Source of the DNA: Pacificispira sp002696645
Lineage (GTDB): Bacteria > Pseudomonadota > Alphaproteobacteria > UBA8366 > Aestuariispiraceae
DNA length: 64,000 bases
Assembly (NCBI RefSeq): GCF_048892425.1
Contig: NZ_JBLZHU010000004.1
Coordinates: 310,001 to 374,000 of the forward strand
Direction: 5' to 3'
Position numbers and translations under genes: made by a program. Shown piece after piece: positions 27,284 through 35,865 of this stretch (position 1 is the stretch's first letter; each line of letters starts with the position of its first letter). The notes under the pieces were generated by a model, which ran no database searches, was not told the DNA's origin, and was given only the letters and a program-made list of their open reading frames with translations.

Positions 27284-28075
27284 CTAGCGAATATCGGCAA
27301 GTTTGCTTCGAAGAAAGGTCTTTGCCCGTGGGTAAGCATTCTCAGTGAAATGAAAGATGTTTCCGGCGGCAACAGCGCTGGCCCCGGTATTTTCAAAGCA
27401 GCTTAAGAAATGCCGCTGATGCCCTGCACCGGAACAGGCAATGACAGGAATCGACACCGCATTGGCAACCCGGTCGATTGTTTCAAGATCATATCCCTGG
27501 GCGGATCCGTCTCTATCTATATCCGTCAGAAGAATTTCACCCGCACCCTGATCTTCAACAACGCGGACCCAATCCAACAACCGATGCTGTGTTCGCGTCT
27601 TTCCAAAATCTGTCCAGACGAACTGGTCATCATCCTGGGTTTTGTAGTCCACCGATGCAACAATCGCTTGACTGCCAAACACTTTGGCGCAGTCAGAAAT
27701 CAACACCGGTTCCTTCAAGGCAGCACTATTAATGGTGACCTTATCCGCGCCATGCCGAATCCGCTGTGCAACCGCATCCACTGAATTAACACGTCCCCCA
27801 ATCGTCAGGGGGATCCGGCAATCGACCGAAATCATTTGAATGAAATCCAGCAATGTAGAAACAGTCTTATGCCTGTAATCACTGCGGTGATGCTCAAATG
27901 CTGTTTCCGCGCCCTTGCTGATGTCGATAACAATCAACTCATCCACGTCCCATTGTACCATCCGCTCAACATGAGACACTGGCTCACCAATAATCTGATG
28001 GGTGCGGAATTCTTCAGACCGCACCATCCATCCATCTTTCAGGAATAGAACCGGAATCAGACGACGCTTTAACAT
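27284..28075 (-). CDS. hisF: HisF-like synthase subunit 2 with missing catalytic Asp
   Basis: About 263 residues from ATG 28075 (a GTG at 28084 is possible). The start MLKRRLIPVLFLKDG aligns with MLAKRIIACLDVKDG of ordinary HisF, putting Phe11 where the catalytic Asp11 should be, while the second Asp is kept in VASVDYKT. Loss of Asp11 is seen in the sugar-locus HisF2 proteins, which only channel ammonia. TIGGRVNSVD and ACSGAGHQRH keep the phosphate-site glycines. Its start overlaps hisH2 by seven bases. With hisH2 and the amidotransferase at 28751-29899 it makes a complete WbpG-HisH2-HisF2 type module. Confidence 0.9.
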   Translation of the reverse strand: MLKRRLIPVLFLKDGWMVRSEEFRTHQIIGEPVSHVERMVQWDVDELIVIDISKGAETAFEHHRSDYRHKTVSTLLDFIQMISVDCRIPLTIGGRVNSVDAVAQRIRHGADKVTINSAALKEPVLISDCAKVFGSQAIVASVDYKTQDDDQFVWTDFGKTRTQHRLLDWVRVVEDQGAGEILLTDIDRDGSAQGYDLETIDRVANAVSIPVIACSGAGHQRHFLSCFENTGASAVAAGNIFHFTENAYPRAKTFLRSKLADIR

Positions 28076-28707
28076 GGTTGCCACGCCAGGAAATTGCGGA
28101 TCAGCTGTTCCCCGACCCTGGAACTTTTTTCTGGATGAAACTGGACCCCAAGTACCGCCCCGTGACCGACAGCGGATGGAAATGCGTGCCCATACTGGGT
28201 TCGGGCCAGAACAACATTATCATCGCATTCTGCGGCATAGGAATGAACGAAGTAGAAGTCTGTCACACCGACATTTTCAAACAAAGGATGATTGCCTGAA
28301 GGTGTGACCGTGTTCCAACCGACATGCGGCAATCGCAGTGGGATTTGGCTATTGTCTTTTGTATCTTCCTTAAGTCGAACGACCCGACCGGGCAGCAGGC
28401 CAAGCCCTTTATGGGTTCCAAACTCTTCTGCTTCCTGAAATAGCATTTGCATGCCAACACAAATACCCAGCAAAGGAATCCCGCGATCAAGAACGGCTTC
28501 CTTAAGGGCACTATCAAGCCCCCGTGCCCGAAACTCCTGCAACGATTTCCCGATCGCACCAACGCCGGGGAAGATCACGCGATCAAACTGAAAATGCGTC
28601 AAATCTTCATGCGTTTCAACGACCTGGGCATTGCCGCCGCTGCGGCGAACGGAATTCAGAACCGACTGAACATTGCCAACGCCATAGTCAATCAGAGCCA
28701 CTTTCAT
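28069..28707 (-). CDS. hisH: HisH-like glutaminase subunit 2
   Basis: A 212-residue class I glutaminase. The nucleophile Cys lies in LLGICVGMQMLF, the oxyanion strand in IFPGVGAIGKS, and the His-Glu pair in VQFHPEKSS, so catalysis should be intact. It supplies ammonia through HisF2 to the PseA-type enzyme encoded 43 bp upstream. It is only distantly similar to the HisH at 17941-18540, so the two modules appear to have separate origins rather than to be a recent duplication. Involvement in histidine synthesis is unlikely because the partner HisF2 lacks its first catalytic Asp. Confidence 0.9.
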   Translation of the reverse strand: MKVALIDYGVGNVQSVLNSVRRSGGNAQVVETHEDLTHFQFDRVIFPGVGAIGKSLQEFRARGLDSALKEAVLDRGIPLLGICVGMQMLFQEAEEFGTHKGLGLLPGRVVRLKEDTKDNSQIPLRLPHVGWNTVTPSGNHPLFENVGVTDFYFVHSYAAECDDNVVLARTQYGHAFPSAVGHGAVLGVQFHPEKSSRVGEQLIRNFLAWQPC

Positions 28708-28750
28708 AAAAGCGGACCAGGACCGTTTGCAGTCACATCAACCCGAAGTA

Positions 28751-29899
28751 TCATTCCGGGTCCCACAGATTTTGCTTATGCCATTCGCCAGCATCATCCT
28801 GGACCCATACTTTTGAACTGCGAAAACCATTGGCGATTTCATCAAACCATTCTTCGTTTTTGCCAACATAGTCCAACCAGTAGTAAAGGTCAGAGGATCG
28901 CACTGCGTCATACTTGCGAACGACTTCGACACCTTCTTCCCGTGTCATATATCCTGATCGGATATCCTTACAGGCATGGTCGGTTCCACGGCCATATCCA
29001 AATTTTATGTATTTTAAGTAATCGTGAACGCCATTTTCATAGCGGTCATCAAGATTTGAGAAACGCCGGTATGTACGTTCGAAATCAACCGGATTCTCTT
29101 TCCAGCCGTATCGATCCTTTACCAATTGCGTATGCTTATTGGCGTCCCAGGGGTCATAATTTCCAATAAATATACCGCGCAACCCAACCCGGTTGATTTC
29201 ATCATCGGACGGATACTTGAAACACTCCAATTCATTCTCTGAAATTGGGTCTTCTTCGTCCCCCATCATATCGTACCAGTCATAGCCTCGGAGAAGCTGG
29301 TCCTTACGATACCGGGCAGTATACTCAACAAAGTCATTCATTGAATGCATTCCGCCGAGATCCGTCCAGCCATGCTCTCCCCAAAAGACCAATGGGATGT
29401 TGTGCTGAACAGCTGTCTTCATAGGAATGGTCGCGATACCGGCATGATTTTGCCAGTTCATATCGCCCATCATACGGAAGGCCAATCGGTTCATTCTGAT
29501 CAGAAGGTCAACTGAGGGAGATACCATAACATGATCCACATTGAAGACTTCCTTCATGCGCATCAGGTTTTCCCAACCCTGATCAAGATAGTTGTTCCCG
29601 TTGTAAGTAACCAGCAACGGGTTCAGTCCCAGCACTTCCTTGACGAAATGGACCTGAAAATAGCTGTCCTTACCCCCGGAAACGCCGATCACGCATTCAT
29701 AACCTGAACTGCGACGATATGGTTCTATTTCTTCAAGTAACCATTCGACGCGTTCCGCCCAATTTATCTTTTTCTTTTGTGCATGAACCCGACACCCACT
29801 GCACACGCCGGTCTCATCGATCACCAATGTTACGGCCGAGACGTTTGGATAAACACATTTGGAACAATACTGCACTTTTGGAATGTTTGGGACACTCAT
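28751..29899 (-). CDS. N-acetyl sugar amidotransferase 2 (PseA/WbpG family)
   Basis: A 382-residue PP-loop enzyme. The zinc-type pairs are Cys12/Cys15 in YCSKCVYPN and Cys33/Cys36 in CSGC, and the PP-loop is SGGKDS at 74-79, with conserved VFWGEHGWTDLGG and FGYGRGTDHACKD. It would convert an acetamido to an acetamidino group using ATP and ammonia from the HisH2/HisF2 pair that follows directly. It is shorter than the copy at 15608-16861 and differs in the N-terminus. It is preceded by the third NeuB synthase, so its substrate is probably the product of that branch or the precursor; the exact position modified is not deducible. Confidence 0.9.
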   Translation of the reverse strand: MSVPNIPKVQYCSKCVYPNVSAVTLVIDETGVCSGCRVHAQKKKINWAERVEWLLEEIEPYRRSSGYECVIGVSGGKDSYFQVHFVKEVLGLNPLLVTYNGNNYLDQGWENLMRMKEVFNVDHVMVSPSVDLLIRMNRLAFRMMGDMNWQNHAGIATIPMKTAVQHNIPLVFWGEHGWTDLGGMHSMNDFVEYTARYRKDQLLRGYDWYDMMGDEEDPISENELECFKYPSDDEINRVGLRGIFIGNYDPWDANKHTQLVKDRYGWKENPVDFERTYRRFSNLDDRYENGVHDYLKYIKFGYGRGTDHACKDIRSGYMTREEGVEVVRKYDAVRSSDLYYWLDYVGKNEEWFDEIANGFRSSKVWVQDDAGEWHKQNLWDPE

Positions 29900-29965
29900 G
29901 TTACCTTACCCCGTTTTCAGAACTCTTTTTTGCGTAGCAGACCGACTGCGGGTTACCCCTTCGCC

Positions 29966-30982
29966 TTACTCTTCCAGCAGGTCCCAAGTAATAACATCGT
30001 CTGCATCGATATCGGCTGCGGCCCGTTTTCCAATCACATTGGCGATATCTGCCGATTGAACACCAGTTCCGGGGCGTTTTACGCCCAGCATAGTCCTGGT
30101 AACGACCTCGCCCTTCTTAATTAGGCGCTCAGCAACCAGGCTGCGGCGGATCTGCATTACATGATCGGCACTTTCAACCGGTGCCTTCTTGTTTTTGCCA
30201 ATCGACTCCCAGGCGACCATGACGTCCGCCACCAATCGTTTCATATCATCTGGATCCGCCGAAAGGGCGTGATCAGGTCCTTCCGCAGCGCGATCCAAGG
30301 TGAAATGCTTCTCAATGATATCTGCCCCCAAGGCGACAGCGGCCACTGCCGTTGCCGTGCCAAGCGTATGGTCGGAAAATCCGACAGGGCAATCAAAGGC
30401 GGCACGGATCGCAGCCATGCAGGCAAGGTTCGCTTCTTTCGGCTGTGTCGGATAATGCGACACACAATGTAGGACCGCCACGGGCAGCGCCGGTGAAACA
30501 GCACGCATTTCCCCCAGCCCCCGGGCAATTTCTATCATCGTGGCACCACCAGAGGATAAAATAACCGGGCGATCAAGCGCTGCGACATGACGCAACAATG
30601 GCAGATGTGTGATGTCCCCGGATGCTATTTTAAAAGCAGCCGCATTCAAATCATTCCACACATCAGCACTGGGCTCATCAAACACAGCGGAAAACAATGT
30701 CACCCCCAGCGTGGCCGCGTGTTCCGACAAAGCCTTTAAGTCCTTCGGGGATAATTCCGCAGCCGCCAGCACATCAAAATAGGCGCTCTTACGGCTCAGA
30801 AAACAGCCCGTCTTGAAGGTTTGCAGCTTAACCGCATCGACGCCCGTCGCAGCCGCCACAGATATCATTTCGCGGGCGACATCAGCGCTTCCGCCGTGAT
30901 TAATGCCAATTTCCGCGATCACATAGGGCGGATTGCCAGGGCCGATCTGACGGCCAGCAATTTCTAGTCCCAACTGCGGCAT
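29966..30982 (-). CDS. NeuB-family nonulosonic acid synthase 3 (SpsE-like)
   Basis: A 338-residue PEP-dependent synthase. It shows YVIAEIGINHGGSADVAREM, AVKLQTFKTG, SSGGATMIEIARGL, LHCVSHYPTQPKEANL, VGFSDHTLGTATAVAA and IIEKHFTLDRAAEGPDHALS, then a SAF domain with IRRSLVAERLIKKGEVV and a closing VIGKRAAADIDADDVI. The pairing with the SpsF-like gene only 5 bp upstream recalls the SpsE-SpsF pair of spore-coat polysaccharide loci. It differs from both other NeuB paralogues, so it may make a third nonulosonic acid or serve a separate glycan. Confidence 0.88.
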   Translation of the reverse strand: MPQLGLEIAGRQIGPGNPPYVIAEIGINHGGSADVAREMISVAAATGVDAVKLQTFKTGCFLSRKSAYFDVLAAAELSPKDLKALSEHAATLGVTLFSAVFDEPSADVWNDLNAAAFKIASGDITHLPLLRHVAALDRPVILSSGGATMIEIARGLGEMRAVSPALPVAVLHCVSHYPTQPKEANLACMAAIRAAFDCPVGFSDHTLGTATAVAAVALGADIIEKHFTLDRAAEGPDHALSADPDDMKRLVADVMVAWESIGKNKKAPVESADHVMQIRRSLVAERLIKKGEVVTRTMLGVKRPGTGVQSADIANVIGKRAAADIDADDVITWDLLEE

Positions 30983-30987
30983 GTCTT

Positions 30988-31689
30988 TTATTCTCCTGTG
31001 ATGAAGGTGTAATCAGCGTTGAGACCGGCAATATCACTCATCCCAAAGGCAGGATTGCGATTGTAGAGTTTGTCAAATACGGGCGCCAAAAGCTGGTAGT
31101 CTTCTGGTGTATCGATGGTGAGCGAGGGGACGGCAAAAACAATATCCGAGACAATGGTGACCTGCGTATATGTATCTGGGGCCTGACGAATGTGCCAAGT
31201 GACATGTTCATGATCGTTAGGATCTGAACTTTCCAGACCCCTTTCAAGCGCATCCATACGAGCAACCTCTACATACAGCCCATAGGGATATCCTGACTGT
31301 TGTATATTGCTTGCATAGACACAATCGGGGCCCGCATCCAGCAATCCTTGGACGACGCGATCAATCAGGGAACCGTCAACAAAGGGATTATCCCCAGTCA
31401 ATCGCACGACAATATCAGACTGCCCCGCCGCCCCGATCATACGCGCCAGAACATCATCCTCAGATCCGCGATAGCAGTTATATCCCCTTGCTAAACACAT
31501 TTCCTGCACGGGATCGTCCTTAACCTCTGATGTCGTCGCGACAATAAGGGTATCAAGACAAGTTGCGCGACTGGCGCGCTCCACCAGCCGATGCAGCATG
31601 GGAGCCCCAGCCAGAGGCATCAGAATTTTCCCTGGTAGACGTCTTGACCCCATGCGCGCTTGTATAACAACGGCGACTTTGTCAGGCAT
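30988..31689 (-). CDS. SpsF-like acylneuraminate cytidylyltransferase family protein
   Basis: About 233 residues from ATG 31689; the TTG-based longer frame adds three residues only. The motif VVIQARMGSRRLPGKILMPL and the VRLTGDNPFVDGSLIDRVV segment place it in the SpsF branch of cytidylyltransferases, and NDHEHVTWHIRQ is typical of that branch. It would activate the product of the downstream NeuB-type synthase. It is the promoter-proximal gene of the long minus-strand run that ends near 10.4 kb, with a divergent aldo/keto reductase 163 bp away. SpsF biochemistry is less settled than NeuA, so nucleotide preference is uncertain. Confidence 0.82.
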   Translation of the reverse strand: MPDKVAVVIQARMGSRRLPGKILMPLAGAPMLHRLVERASRATCLDTLIVATTSEVKDDPVQEMCLARGYNCYRGSEDDVLARMIGAAGQSDIVVRLTGDNPFVDGSLIDRVVQGLLDAGPDCVYASNIQQSGYPYGLYVEVARMDALERGLESSDPNDHEHVTWHIRQAPDTYTQVTIVSDIVFAVPSLTIDTPEDYQLLAPVFDKLYNRNPAFGMSDIAGLNADYTFITGE

Positions 31690-31852
31690 TAATACCAACC
31701 AAGGGAGAGGGAGCGTCGTCTTGACACGGAAGCATTTATATAGCTACCGCACCGGAGGATCTTTAATCCTCTGGTGTTGCTGATCCTTTAGAACAGGCTT
31801 CTGGTCGTGTCAACAATGATGAAGCATTGCCCCAACGGTCGCTTGGAGTATC

Positions 31853-32806
31853 GTGATCGATACGAAGAAATGTACTTTCTGGATGCATATGCTGAATTCT
31901 GACCCGAATTTGTCCTTGATCACGCTTGGCACCGTCCAATTGGGGATGCCCTACGGGGTCGCCAATCTTCAGGGTCAACCAGATAAAGAGACAAGTTTTG
32001 CCGTCTTGGACGCAGCCTGCTCTTGCGGAATACGCGCCTTTGACACCGCGCGCGCATATGGCGAGTCAGAGTCGATTATTGGTGAGTGGTTAACGGAAAG
32101 GCCCCTTAAGGGAACCAACATTGCCCCGACTCTGATCTCAAAGATCCCAAAACTGCCCAAAGACTTTGGCAATGCCGCAGCCTGGGTGATTGAGAATGCC
32201 AATAAATCTCTACAGACATTGCAGGTGACTCACATCTGGTGCTTCATGCTGCACAATGCGGATGACATCGAAAATGCATCCGTCAGAAAGGGTCTCGAGT
32301 CACTTCTGGAATCAGGGAAATGTTCAGCAATTGGCGTTTCTGTGTATGAACCAGATCAGATCAAGAATGCATTGAAGCACTTTCCGATCACCGCGGTTCA
32401 AATGCCAGGGAACCTTCTGGATTCACGCTTCAAACAGGCGGGCGCTGTCGAATTATGCAACAACCATGGCGTTTCGGTTTTTTGCAGAAGTGTCTTCCTT
32501 CAAGGGGTGCTTGCAATGCCCCCGGAACGCCTGCCCCAACGTTTTATGGATCTGTCTCCCATTCTGGCCAAATTGAACCATATGGCGGGTTCGTTGAATA
32601 TGTCAGTGCTCAGTTTGCTTATGAAAGCCGCGTTTGATGCGACAGGAGCAACCACACTTGTTTTGGGCGCAGAACGCCCGGAGCAGGTCATCGAATTTGC
32701 GCAAGCGGCAAAAACTGTGTCTCAATTGCCCGAAGAATATATTAAGTCACTGGATCCGTTTATCCGGCAATTGCCTGATTGCATTCGGGACCCCCGCCAA
32801 TGGTGA
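31853..32806 (+). CDS. Aldo/keto reductase
   Basis: A 317-residue NAD(P)H-dependent oxidoreductase. The start SLITLGTVQLGMPYG, FDTARAYGESESIIG with the catalytic Asp and Tyr, TLISKIPKLPK, the HN pair in CFMLHNADD, and VSVYEPDQI are the usual AKR order; the C-terminus contains TTLVLGAERPEQV. GTG 31853 is chosen because GGAG lies five bases before it; ATG 31883 is an alternative that would keep the whole fold. It is divergent from the SpsF-like gene and could reduce a keto sugar in the glycan pathway, as related AKRs in nonulosonate loci are thought to do. Confidence 0.83.
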   Translation: MIDTKKCTFWMHMLNSDPNLSLITLGTVQLGMPYGVANLQGQPDKETSFAVLDAACSCGIRAFDTARAYGESESIIGEWLTERPLKGTNIAPTLISKIPKLPKDFGNAAAWVIENANKSLQTLQVTHIWCFMLHNADDIENASVRKGLESLLESGKCSAIGVSVYEPDQIKNALKHFPITAVQMPGNLLDSRFKQAGAVELCNNHGVSVFCRSVFLQGVLAMPPERLPQRFMDLSPILAKLNHMAGSLNMSVLSLLMKAAFDATGATTLVLGAERPEQVIEFAQAAKTVSQLPEEYIKSLDPFIRQLPDCIRDPRQW

Positions 32807-33029
32807 TCTGGTCGCAGCAAATTAAGCAAATGGGCGTCCCGATCCCACCATCTGCCACGATTGTATTATCGGGAAGATCATTTCCCTGGCGCAACCATAT
32901 GAAAGATCAATAGTGATGGCGCGTAACAATACGGACCTGGTAAATGGCGCTGGACAGGGGCGCTGTGATACGTTAGTGAGCCTCTGTGTTTTGACATTAT
33001 AAAAATGTGATTAGGGAATTTGTACACAA

Positions 33030-33935
33030 ATGAATGATAGAATAACGCATCTTCGACGTCTGGAAGCAGAAAGTATCCATATTTTTCGCGAGGTTGCGGC
33101 CTCGTTTGAAAAGCCGGTGATGATGTATTCCATTGGCAAGGATTCGTCGGTGATGCTGCATCTGGCGATGAAGGCGTTCTATCCTTCCGTGCCCCCCTTT
33201 CCGATGTTGCACATTGATACGACCTGGAAATTTAAGGAAATGATCTCCTTCCGGGACCAGCGCGCTGCGGAATTGGGGATCGACCTGATAGTCCACACCA
33301 ACCCGGATGGGCTGCGCGATGGCGTTGGGCCGTTTAGCCATGGGTCATCCGTCCATACCGATGTGATGAAGACACAGGCCCTGAAACAGGCGCTGGATCA
33401 CTATAAGTTTGATTGTGCCATTGGCGGGGCCCGCCGGGATGAGGAAAAATCCCGCGCAAAAGAACGGGTCATGTCTTTCCGCAGCAAGGGTCATGTCTGG
33501 GACCCGAAAAACCAGCGCCCGGAATTGTGGTCGCTGTACAATACCCGCATTGCCCAGGGGGAAAGCGTGCGCGCCTTCCCCATTTCCAACTGGACAGAAT
33601 TGGACATCTGGCAATATATCCATGCGGAAAGCATCCCGATCCCACCGCTTTATTTTGCAAAGGAACGCCCGGTCGTCCTGCGCGATGGGCAATGGATCAT
33701 GGTGGATGACGAGCGCCTGCCCCTGCGGGAGGGAGAGACCCCACAGCAAAAAATGGTCCGCTTCCGCACCCTGGGCTGCTATCCCCTGACCGCCGCGGTG
33801 GAGAGTCCCGCGGACACGCTGCAGGCCATTATCTCCGAAACCCTGATTTCCCGGACGTCTGAACGACAGGGCCGCATGATTGACCATGATCAGGCCGGAT
33901 CGATGGAGAAGAAAAAGCGGGAGGGCTATTTCTGA
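33030..33935 (+). CDS. cysD: Sulfate adenylyltransferase subunit 2
   Basis: A 301-residue PP-loop subunit that adenylates sulfate to APS with CysN. The motif MMYSIGKDSSVMLHLAMKAF and later HIDTTWKFKEM, GARRDEEKSRAKER, RAFPISNWTELDIWQYI and FRTLGCYPLT are textbook CysD. An AGGGAA run precedes the ATG and a TTGACA occurs at 32991, though without a clear -10. It overlaps cysNC by one base (TGATG). Its position at the border of the glycan locus, 16 kb from the sulfotransferase, suggests PAPS supply for glycan sulfation besides, or instead of, cysteine synthesis; no APS or PAPS reductase is in the window. Confidence 0.97.
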   Translation: MNDRITHLRRLEAESIHIFREVAASFEKPVMMYSIGKDSSVMLHLAMKAFYPSVPPFPMLHIDTTWKFKEMISFRDQRAAELGIDLIVHTNPDGLRDGVGPFSHGSSVHTDVMKTQALKQALDHYKFDCAIGGARRDEEKSRAKERVMSFRSKGHVWDPKNQRPELWSLYNTRIAQGESVRAFPISNWTELDIWQYIHAESIPIPPLYFAKERPVVLRDGQWIMVDDERLPLREGETPQQKMVRFRTLGCYPLTAAVESPADTLQAIISETLISRTSERQGRMIDHDQAGSMEKKKREGYF

Positions 33936-35842
33936 TGAGCGCTGACACCCCCGCGACCCTGACACCCGAAGACATTGATGCCTATCTGGCTGCACAGGAA
34001 CAAAAAGACCTGTTGCGCTTCATTACCTGTGGATCCGTCGATGATGGGAAATCCACCCTGATCGGGCGTCTGCTGTATGATTCCAAATTGATATTCGAAG
34101 ATCAATTGACCGCCCTAGAGGCAGACAGCAAACGCGACGGCACCGTCAAGGACGGTCTGGATTTCGCCCTTCTGGTCGATGGGTTACAGGCCGAACGGGA
34201 ACAGGGCATCACCATTGACGTCGCCTATCGTTTCTTTGCCACCGACAAGCGCAAATTCATCGTCGCGGATACGCCAGGTCATGAGCAATATACCCGCAAT
34301 ATGGCGACGGGCGCATCCACCGCTTCGGCTGCCGTTATCCTGATCGATGCCAGGCGCGGGGTTCTGACCCAGACACGGCGCCATTCCTTCATCGTTTCCC
34401 TGTTGGGAATCAAAACAATCCTTCTGGCGGTCAACAAAATGGACCTGGTCAATTATGATCAGGATGTCTTTGACCGTATCGTTGCCGAATATCGGAGCTT
34501 CGCGGCCCAGCTGTCGGGGAACCAGACCATATCCGCCATCCCGCTATCCGCCCTGAAGGGCGATAATTTGATGACCCCCAGCACATCCATGCCCTGGTAT
34601 GATGGTCCAACTCTACTGAACTGCCTGGAAAGTGCGCCGCTTCCGGAAGACCAGCCCGGCGGTTCCTTCCGGATGCCTGTACAATGGGTCAATCGGCCGA
34701 GTCTGGATTTCCGTGGGTTCAGTGGCACTGTTTCCGGTGGACCGGTGCACCAGGGTCAACATGTCATCGCCCTGCCCTCTGGCAAGCCAAGCACCATAGC
34801 ACGGATTGTCACATTGGATGGGGATCTGGATCGCGCCCAACCGGGTCAGGCGATCACCCTGACCTTGGCGGACGAGATTGATGTCAGCCGCGGTGACATC
34901 CTGTGCGATGCCGAACAGCCAGCCAGCGTTACGGATCAATTCGCCGCCCATGTCATTTGGATGGCCGATGCGCCCATGATCCCGGAGAGACAGTATATCC
35001 TGAAGCTGGGGACCCAAACTGTCGGAGCCGCGATTACCGAGCTAAAGCACAAGATCAATGTGAACACGCTGGAACACAATGCCGCCAAGACATTGGACCT
35101 GAATGAAGTTGCCCTGTGCAATCTGGCACTGGATCAGGCGATCACCTATGATCCCTATACCGATAATCCGCAGACCGGTGCTTTCATCCTGATCGACCGC
35201 TATACCAATGCGACCGTTGGGGCGGGCATGATCAGTTTTGGTCTGCGCCGGGCAACCAATCTGGTCTGGCAGGAATTGGATGTCACAAAACAGGTGCGCG
35301 CAGAACTAAAGCGCCAGAAGCCTGCAATCCTGTGGTTCACAGGCCTGTCAGGCGCCGGGAAATCGACTGTCGCAAATCTGGTGGAAAAGCATCTGCTCGC
35401 GATTGGACGACACACCTATATTCTGGATGGGGACAATGTACGGCACGGCCTGAACAAGGATCTGGGCTTCACCGAAACCGACCGGGTGGAAAACATCCGC
35501 CGCGTTGCAGAAACGGCGAAACTGTTCGTGGATGCCGGCCTGATCACGCTTGTATCCTTCATCTCCCCCTTCCGCAGCGAACGGGATTTGGCCCGGGATC
35601 TGGTCGAGGAAGATGAGTTCCTGGAAATTTTCGTCGACACCCCCCTGGCGGTCTGTGAAACCCGGGACCCGAAAGGCCTATATGCCAAGGCGCGAGCCGG
35701 TCAGATCAAGAATTTCACCGGGATCGATTCACCCTATGAAGCCCCTGTTAATCCAGAGCTTCGGCTGGACACAACCACCGGAACCCCTGCAGAACTGGCA
35801 GAACAGGTAATCGGCTTCCTGAAACAGAAGGGCTTTATCTAA
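33935..35842 (+). CDS. cysNC: Bifunctional sulfate adenylyltransferase subunit 1/APS kinase
   Basis: A 635-residue fusion. Residues 1 to about 430 are the CysN GTPase, with P-loop GSVDDGKST (33-41), switch DTPGHEQYTRN and NKMDL; from about 455 follows the APS kinase CysC, with P-loop GLSGAGKST near 470-478, LDGDNVRHGLNKDLGF and FVDTPLAVCETRDPKGLYAKAR. With CysD it makes APS and then phosphorylates it to PAPS, the donor for sulfotransferases. The fused form is common in Proteobacteria. It is coupled to cysD by a one-base overlap, and a dienelactone hydrolase gene follows at 23 bp. Confidence 0.97.
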   Translation: MSADTPATLTPEDIDAYLAAQEQKDLLRFITCGSVDDGKSTLIGRLLYDSKLIFEDQLTALEADSKRDGTVKDGLDFALLVDGLQAEREQGITIDVAYRFFATDKRKFIVADTPGHEQYTRNMATGASTASAAVILIDARRGVLTQTRRHSFIVSLLGIKTILLAVNKMDLVNYDQDVFDRIVAEYRSFAAQLSGNQTISAIPLSALKGDNLMTPSTSMPWYDGPTLLNCLESAPLPEDQPGGSFRMPVQWVNRPSLDFRGFSGTVSGGPVHQGQHVIALPSGKPSTIARIVTLDGDLDRAQPGQAITLTLADEIDVSRGDILCDAEQPASVTDQFAAHVIWMADAPMIPERQYILKLGTQTVGAAITELKHKINVNTLEHNAAKTLDLNEVALCNLALDQAITYDPYTDNPQTGAFILIDRYTNATVGAGMISFGLRRATNLVWQELDVTKQVRAELKRQKPAILWFTGLSGAGKSTVANLVEKHLLAIGRHTYILDGDNVRHGLNKDLGFTETDRVENIRRVAETAKLFVDAGLITLVSFISPFRSERDLARDLVEEDEFLEIFVDTPLAVCETRDPKGLYAKARAGQIKNFTGIDSPYEAPVNPELRLDTTTGTPAELAEQVIGFLKQKGFI

Positions 35843-35865
35843 AAGCATCTTGCGGAGAGGTAAAA

